Shown piece by piece: positions 58,301 through 64,000 of a stretch of 64,000 bases of DNA. The notes beneath the pieces are model-generated. The model was not told the origin of the DNA and made no database searches. It saw only the letters and a list, made by a program, of their open reading frames with translations. The stretch's first letter is position 1. The number at the start of each line of letters is the position of its first letter. The stretch is from Euryodendron excelsum (taxonomy: Eukaryota > Streptophyta > Magnoliopsida > Ericales > Pentaphylacaceae), in the NCBI GenBank assembly GCA_033060915.1, contig CM065384.1, forward strand, positions 36,170,001-36,234,000, read 5' to 3'. Position numbers and translations under genes: made by a program.

Positions 58301-60441
58301 GATTTTTTTTTTCTTTCTTTGTAGTTTTTTATACCGTCAAACCATATAACTTGTATCTTGCTCTCTAAAGTAGAGAATTAAAGAAAAAAGTCAGATTTTT
58401 AACCTATTTGTTACTTGCACACAATACATCCCCTCTTATTTTAGAGGACTTATTTTTTGTACATTTCCTTTTCTTCTTTTCTGCAGTTCATCTGCATTGC
58501 ACTCGAGTTTGTTTTGATTTTCAACATCAACAGTCCAACTCAGGGGCTGTGCCTCATAGTATGGACTGGAGTCAACTAAACATTAGCCTAATTTTTGTAA
58601 TATTAGTGTTTGTCAAAAATAATTTGATCAAAAAATTGCACTCATTGTCTAAATCATTGACCCAACAATCCAATAAATAAAAAAAAAAAGAACTCACGAA
58701 GTAAAAGAAATGGAAGGCAATCAAATTTCAAACTCTGCAAGGGAGGATTTACCATAAGGTCAAGTTTCAATGTTTAATATTTTTTTTTGGAAAAAATATT
58801 TTATTTCATATGATAATAGACACTATCTATGTGAACTGGACAAGTTGTATACAGAATGTATCTTGCAGTCGTTCAATGTTTAGATATTAGTGGACATTCT
58901 TGCAGTGACATAACTTGTATAGTGTAAAATTGAGCTCCTAAGCTGAGCGAATTCAAACAGTTTTTCACTCTCTACAAAAAAAATACTCATTTGCATGTGA
59001 AATCAACATTGATTTTACTGGTAGCGACTATAATAGTAGAAACGATTTTTTCAATTTCATAAAGAATCAATTGCATAACCAAATGAAAGATTAGATAATG
59101 AATGATAGTTTGGTAATATAGATTAAATTGATGTATCTGATAGTATGGATAAGGAGTTTATTGTGTTATGATTCTAAAACTATGAAATCTCAACAAGGTC
59201 AATTGTAATGTGTATATATTTACATTTTTTGTCAAAAATAATAATATCAATGTATTAAGATTTTTCTTTGTTCATAGTTTGAGAATTAGTTTTAAATTTT
59301 TGCATGACCCTAACAACAAAAATTATTAGAGCCACCACTGGTCTCAAATTGTGCCTAACAAATTAATAGTGCTATGGTGTAACAAAAAAAAGTAAAAAGA
59401 AAAAAAGAGTGCTATAGCTGTTTCTCTTTGGTTACACTGAAATTTGTAGATATCGCACCCAAAACAATTTAAGCTTACTTATTTCTATTTTTATTGTTCT
59501 GAGGTTTTACTTCTGGGCAAAAATTTTCAATAAGGCAGACACATTCAGGTTCTTTGTTATGTCAATCAAGACGATAAAAAAATTTTTTCATTTTCTGATA
59601 ATAAAAATGATGAAGGCCATTTTTTTTTTAAGAGAAACACCATGATAGGCGAAATTATAAGTATTATCCTAGTTGAATAGGAAGGTTTTAAATTTTAAAA
59701 TTTTCCGCCATAAGAAAAAATTGCAAATGACACAATTGAGTGAAATGTCAGGCCTTGTAAGCAGATCAATGGATTTGTTTTTGCTTCAGCCCTCTTTCGT
59801 GAAACAAGAACACAAACCATAAGGTTGTTATTTCAATTAAAAAAGACAAAATTCATTCCCAGCTTACCTTAAACTGTACTGCTTGCAAAGTTCTAAACTT
59901 GTTTTCCACTAAGAGTTGTCTGCAGAAGATACCTTATTCTTGTTTGTTATGCTTCTAACCAAGCTTCTTATCTATTGTATTTACCGAGTATGATGCATGA
60001 ATCGTAGAGTATGGCACGGGAAATGAAGTATCAACATCTGGTGATATTTACAGTTACGGCATCCTCTTATTGGAGATGTTTACAGGGAAGAGGCCGACTG
60101 ACAGCATGTTTAGTGACGGTCTGAATCTCCATAAATTTGCTAAGATGGCATTGCCTGAAGAAGTAGCACAGATTGCTGATCCAAAACTGCTTCAACAACA
60201 AAAAGGGGGGGAGATGAGCTCGATCATTGACATAACCGGGAATCAGAGCCATGATAGCAGTCGCAAAATTCAGGAGTGCTTGATTTCGTTATTTAGAGTT
60301 GGAATTGCTTGTTCAGAGGAATTGCCAAGAGACCGGTTGGACATTACAGATGTTTTATCTCAATTGCATGCGATCAAGAACAACCTTGGAACTGGTCAAG
60401 CATGCGGAGGGAGAGGAGCTACAACTACAATTCAACCATGA
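55380..60441 (+). CDS. LRR receptor-like serine/threonine kinase (LRR-XII, non-RD)
   Basis: Exon 1 55380-58092, intron 58093-60007 (CAG|GTAAAT ... GTAG|AG), exon 2 60008-60441; the join gives 'YAAPEYG' in frame and a protein of 1048 residues. Order: signal peptide (hydrophobic 'FVLMLLIVVLCLCSG', residues 16-30), LRRNT_2 cap ('HFCRWLGVTC'), about 20 or more LRRs (88-600) with many N-glycosylation sites, C-cap ('LCGGIPELQLPSC', ~632), transmembrane segment (~655-680), kinase with GVGSFGSVYKG (~720), VAVK (~741-744), HCDLKPSN (~850) and DFG (~871). Cys instead of Arg before the catalytic Asp makes it non-RD, typical of plant immune receptors such as FLS2, EFR and Xa21. Likely a plasma membrane receptor for a microbial or endogenous peptide; ligand unknown. 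ATG 55380 matches the start of the pseudogene. No lesion seen. The closest named type I recognise is the At3g47570-like group. Confidence 0.93.
58093..60007 (+). other. Enlarged intron of the receptor kinase
   Basis: Its two ends match the 279 bp intron of the pseudogene (20341-20619): the first ~100 bp and the last ~130 bp are shared ('AAACTTGTTTTCC', 'CCAAGCTTCTTATC', 'TGTATTTACC'). The roughly 1.6 kb between about 58200 and 59880 is extra, AT-rich, and without an ORF or clear transposon ends. Confidence 0.8.
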
Positions 60442-62284
60442 TTAGGTATGACTCTAGCTCATTGTCTCGGTAACTAAATGAAATAATTGCACCTAAAATG
60501 GCAAACCACCAATTTTCTGCATTGCGCCAGTCAAATTCTATACTTTTGTTTGGTTACATTGAAAAAATGAGAAAGAAATAAATAGGCATTTATCAATAAC
60601 AATGTGAAAGTAAATGAAATAATATGATTTTTTCATTCATTTCTCTTTTTTCTTTTACCCACCACTTTTTCTTAATAACCAAATAACAAGAGTAATTTCA
60701 TTTCCCAATCATTTTCCTTTTGCCTCCATAAATCTGTGATCCGAATACAGCATTAGTAGATACAATTTAATTACTATCGAAGTATTTAATCTCTTGAAAC
60801 AGCTTACGTACTGTGGTTAAAGCATTTTGGATACAAATTTAGATGAAAATTGATGGAAATGTAATTTTTTAATGACGTAACAATGGTTAGGGTTGAGAAA
60901 TCTATCAACAGACAGCTTCACATAGACTTAAATACCTACTTATATTTTCCAAATATGATATCTGATGAGATCAAGGACGCAATGGTTGAGCAGGTCCTGT
61001 GGTGGCAGTGGATCTATACTAGGGAAAAGCAGCCGCTCCCCTAAGTTTTTCAAATTTTCTTTAGGTCGTATGAAGTTTTGTGTAATTATCACATGAAATA
61101 GTGTATTGGTCTCTTAAAATTTAAAAATTTTATTTTAACCCTCTACACTTTAAAAATTTTTTACCTTGACCCAGAAATTTTTTTACCTGGACTCTCCAAC
61201 AAAATTTCTGAGTTCACCCTTGAGCTGGTCCAATAATAGTCACTTGTGCCCATTACCTAGTTGAAGACTGTTGATGTTTTGCTTTACGAATTCTGCATGC
61301 AATTAAGCTAAAAGAACAGCTAGTCATTCTTTTTCACCTCATTTTTTATAGTACGGTACCAAAACTTTCAATGAGGTACTAAAAAATTGATTTCCAAGCT
61401 GTTGCAGCTTGTTAGTTGTGCTTCTTTTCCTCTTTTATTCCTTTTTTTTCTGTTTATTATATCATTTGCAAATTTTAATTTGGAATGGAGATCTAATTAT
61501 GCTCCTTCTTCCCTCAGGTGCTTGAGTCCTGATTAGTCTTGAAGATATTAGTTCCCGCGACAAGTATCATGTTGTGCCACATCTGATATTATATTATCCT
61601 ACGTTTTATTTTGTTTTTTTTTCCTTCTTTCGTGTTTTTAGTTTGTTTGCGTCATGCAAATGTTGGAATTGTTCTTCTTCTTTTTTTTCCCCCCCTCCTC
61701 TTCTCTCTTCCGTTCGACATTAGCAAATATTGGGACTTCAATATTTTCAATAAGCTGAATGTCAAATGGTTATTTATATATATTTTTTTATTGTTTGCAA
61801 CTTCATCGAAATCACATCGTTTCATTACATGCATGGAGATTCCTGCAATTGAGGGCTACGCATAAGAAATTTCTGATCTTGAAACATTTTCAGTTTCTTC
61901 TACTCTTAGTTAATTGATATTAACACTAATACGAGAAAAATTCCCTTCATTTTGGTGGTTCAATAAATCTCATCTTCTTCGTTACTATGGAAAGCAAGTG
62001 TCAATGCTTTGGTTAATATATCACATTGTAGATTGGTGTTTCTTGGGCATTTAAAGGTTTAATTAAAGTTTTGTTTGGAACCCGAATTTTTGGTTAAAAA
62101 GTAAAGGAAAAGAAAAATGTGATGGAAAAGTGTGTAAAATTACTCTTTTATTTTATTCTATTTTTTTTTTCACCGAAAATTCGAATTCCAAACGAAGCGT
62201 TAGGTTAATTACTTAGATCACTAGTTGAAACTCTAAGTAGTTAAGGTACTGTAGTTTAAGCTGACGCAATTGTTAGATAAACCC
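60442..62284. other. 3' flank of the receptor kinase
   Basis: Holds the single-copy 3' block (61290-61570) that is duplicated after the pseudogene, a MITE (60998-61223), and T-rich DNA. No further gene; a T/C-rich open frame at 61611-61865 lacks a domain and is not called. Confidence 0.5.
60998..61223. mobile_element. hAT-like MITE with paralogous empty site
   Basis: Flanked by GCAGGTCC (60990-60997) and GCTGGTCC (61224-61231), 7 of 8 matching. The duplicated flank at about 22170-22200 reads TTGATCAGGTCCAATAGTCAC with no insert. Ends contain CAGTGGATC and, inverted, AAGGGTGAAC, weak inverted repeats. No ORF. Confidence 0.7.
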
Positions 62285-62300
62285 GTTAATTAGTAACTTT

Positions 62301-62684
62301 TTTTTATTGTTTTTTTTTTTTTAGTTATGCAGTCAAGGGTATTTGGTTTAATTTATACGCACTTTAACTAATTTTCTCTCTCGAATGGTTTTAAGATAGG
62401 TCATCTATGCTAGAATTAAGGTATTCACAAGCACTGGCGGACCGAAAGGGGGCGGGTGGGAGCCACAACCCTTCCTAAACTTCACAAATTATTTGTACCT
62501 CCCATAGAGTTTGAGGTATTTATGATCAAATATAGTGCATTGGCCCCCATGATTCAAAAAAATTTACTTTTGCCCCTATAAAATTTTAAAAATTTTACCT
62601 TAGCCCCCCTTAATACAAATCTTGGGTCCGCAACTACTCACAAAAAATAAATCTCCTGCAGTCTAACCCCAAAAGAGTTGCCAT
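62301..62684 (-). mobile_element. SINE copy 3, 5' truncated, carrying a MITE
   Basis: Flanked by GTTAATTAGTAACTTT (62285-62300) and GTTAACTAGTAGCTTT (62685-62700), 14 of 16 matching. T-runs at the left (poly-A on minus) precede 'AGTTATGCAGTCAAGG', related to 8646. The tRNA-like head is missing. The block at 10026-10060 shows the uninterrupted target. Confidence 0.75.
62432..62636. mobile_element. hAT-like MITE (205 bp) inside SINE copy 3
   Basis: TSD TTCACAAG (62424-62431) / CTCACAAA (62637-62644), 6 of 8 matching. Ends CACTGGCGGACC and, inverted, TAGTTGCGGACC. The SINE at 8642 has the uninterrupted equivalent (GGATATTCACAAGAGACAAATC). Confidence 0.78.
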
Positions 62685-62700
62685 GTTAACTAGTAGCTTT

Positions 62701-64000
62701 AGTTAGCCTTCTTATGGCAGATTGAGTCTACTGATACTAAATTACATTAGGATTGGGGTGGTGTTATCAGCCAGGCTTTGTTTGGCCACGAACCACACTG
62801 CTAGCAAAGTCACATTAAGTACTCTGCTTAATTCTGAAATGAACCTTAGCTTTGGCCACGAACCACATTGCCGATGTCTTTTTGATTTCTCCTTCGCTGT
62901 GGACTTCCATGGGCTACAAAGAAAATAAAAAATTGCTGAGATTGCAAGATTTTGGATGCATTACAGCTGCCGGATCTTAGTATTGTAAAGTTTCTGTGTT
63001 TATCTCTCTTTTTTTCCAATTTCAATGAAATTACTCTCAGAAATATACTATAATTTATGAAACATAGGTATATTTAACAAGAAACAAATAAACAAAATTA
63101 AACAAAATGAATATTAAAACATACATACCTAGAACATAATTATATCAAAAATAATATATAAAAAAGTTGGCCTATGAGAATCGTGACGTATGGTATCACT
63201 ATCCTAAAGGAATTCCGTTAAAAAGTTTTAACAGACATCAGTGCTCCAAGATCCAACTCGATGGCTCACAACCTATCTATTTTGGGATGACTTGGGGAAA
63301 GCTGCTACTTATTAAAAAAAAAGATCCGCAAAGTCACACAACTAGTAAGATGGGTTACCATAAACGTTGGTTATGGAGTGTGATGATATGTTACGATCCT
63401 GATTAACCCAACTTGTAGTATGAGATATAAGTTGGATTATTTCTGTATGGAACGAAATATAGAAATGGATCCAACGCGTCCAAAATATAGGATGAAAATA
63501 TGTAAAACAGTGGAAGAGTAAAAACTGAGGCCCGAGGGTATGACTATGCATGTCTGAATATCAATGGATGACAGTGTGAATTAACAGTGGCATGATAGCG
63601 GACCTTTTGCAGGACTCTTAGAATGTGTAACCGCCCAGTACATGAATGGCCAATGATGGTCCAATATAAATAGGCCGTAAAATCATAAATAAAATATGTA
63701 ACAGTCCATATAAATATGACACTAAAACTATAGCATAAAAAAAATTAATACAATTAAAGTTTTGAAATATTCTTTTAAAAATAAAATTATTCAAGCGGTT
63801 AAGTCATTGCAACACCGATTCCAAATGTGTGATTTATTGGTAGGTATAGATTAAGACAAAATTGGTATCAATGAATTTAGTTTCCCCTATCTCAAAAAAA
63901 AAGGCGAATTTAGTTTCCTTGTAGGTCCAACTTACAGTTAACGTGCTTCTCCCTTTCCATACATCTCCTGTGTTTCACAATAAATTCTAGCTACTCTGTT
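62701..64000. other. Right-edge region resembling the start of another unit
   Basis: 62775-62800 resembles 22300 (receptor-kinase 3' flank), with a local duplicate at 62845-62875. 62880-62920 ('GATTTCTCCTTCGCTGTGGACTTCCATG') resembles 54922-54950 upstream of the intact gene. From about 63160 the sequence is unrelated to anything else in the window and shows no supported gene. Confidence 0.45.

Noticed and set aside
61611..61865. 84-codon hydrophobic open frame downstream of the intact gene
   Set aside because: Low-complexity T/C-rich 3' flank; no domain or upstream signals.

Overview
The window is nuclear DNA from a flowering plant, most likely a eudicot; I cannot name the species. The reasons are an LRR-XII type receptor kinase with the usual single late intron, plant-type Ty1/copia and Ty3/gypsy (Tat lineage) retrotransposons, a tRNA-derived SINE, MITEs, and AT-rich DNA with canonical GT-AG introns. 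There is nothing prokaryotic here: no operons, CRISPR or rRNA. Only one protein-coding host gene looks intact: a leucine-rich-repeat receptor-like kinase (exons 55380-58092 and 60008-60441).

Layout. 1-7231: pieces of two copia elements, one (minus strand, running off the left edge) inserted into the RNase H region of the other (plus strand, Sirevirus-like, with a degenerate extra 3' ORF, duplicated polypurine tract and 3' LTR). 7232-16339: gene-poor DNA with a SINE, a hAT-like MITE with perfect TSD, a solo LTR, a degenerate tandem array of receptor-kinase 5' flanking modules, and an inverted LTR of the Sirevirus-like family. 16340-21056: a receptor-kinase pseudogene, split by an LTR-like insertion, with its last exon and 3' flank tandemly duplicated to about 22770. 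22770-29412: 3' flank relics, a ~140 bp tandem repeat, and three long inverted-repeat elements.

29413-53932: a nested retrotransposon block. The outer copia element (TSD TATTT) holds a 1.7 kb solo LTR, a complete 15.7 kb Tat-type gypsy element (TSD GTATA) and a 1.3 kb solo LTR (TSD CAAGT). The gypsy element is itself split by a 5.6 kb unit with LTR-type ends (TSD ATAGG). Removing the insertions gives about 5.8 kb for the copia and 10.0 kb for the gypsy element, both normal sizes. The gypsy element carries, between pol and its 3' LTR, an antisense gene with a predicted TATA box and two phase-consistent introns.

53938-64000: SINE, promoter region, the intact receptor kinase with an intron enlarged by about 1.6 kb, its 3' flank with a hAT-like MITE whose empty site survives in the pseudogene copy, a SINE carrying another hAT-like MITE, and sequence resembling the start of a further receptor-kinase unit.

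Taken together this is a tandem immune-receptor (LRR-RLK) cluster expanded by duplication and then eroded and inflated by transposons. Coordinates of TE ends come from reading TG/CA ends, TSDs and comparison of copies by eye; statements on families come from motif recognition, not database searches.
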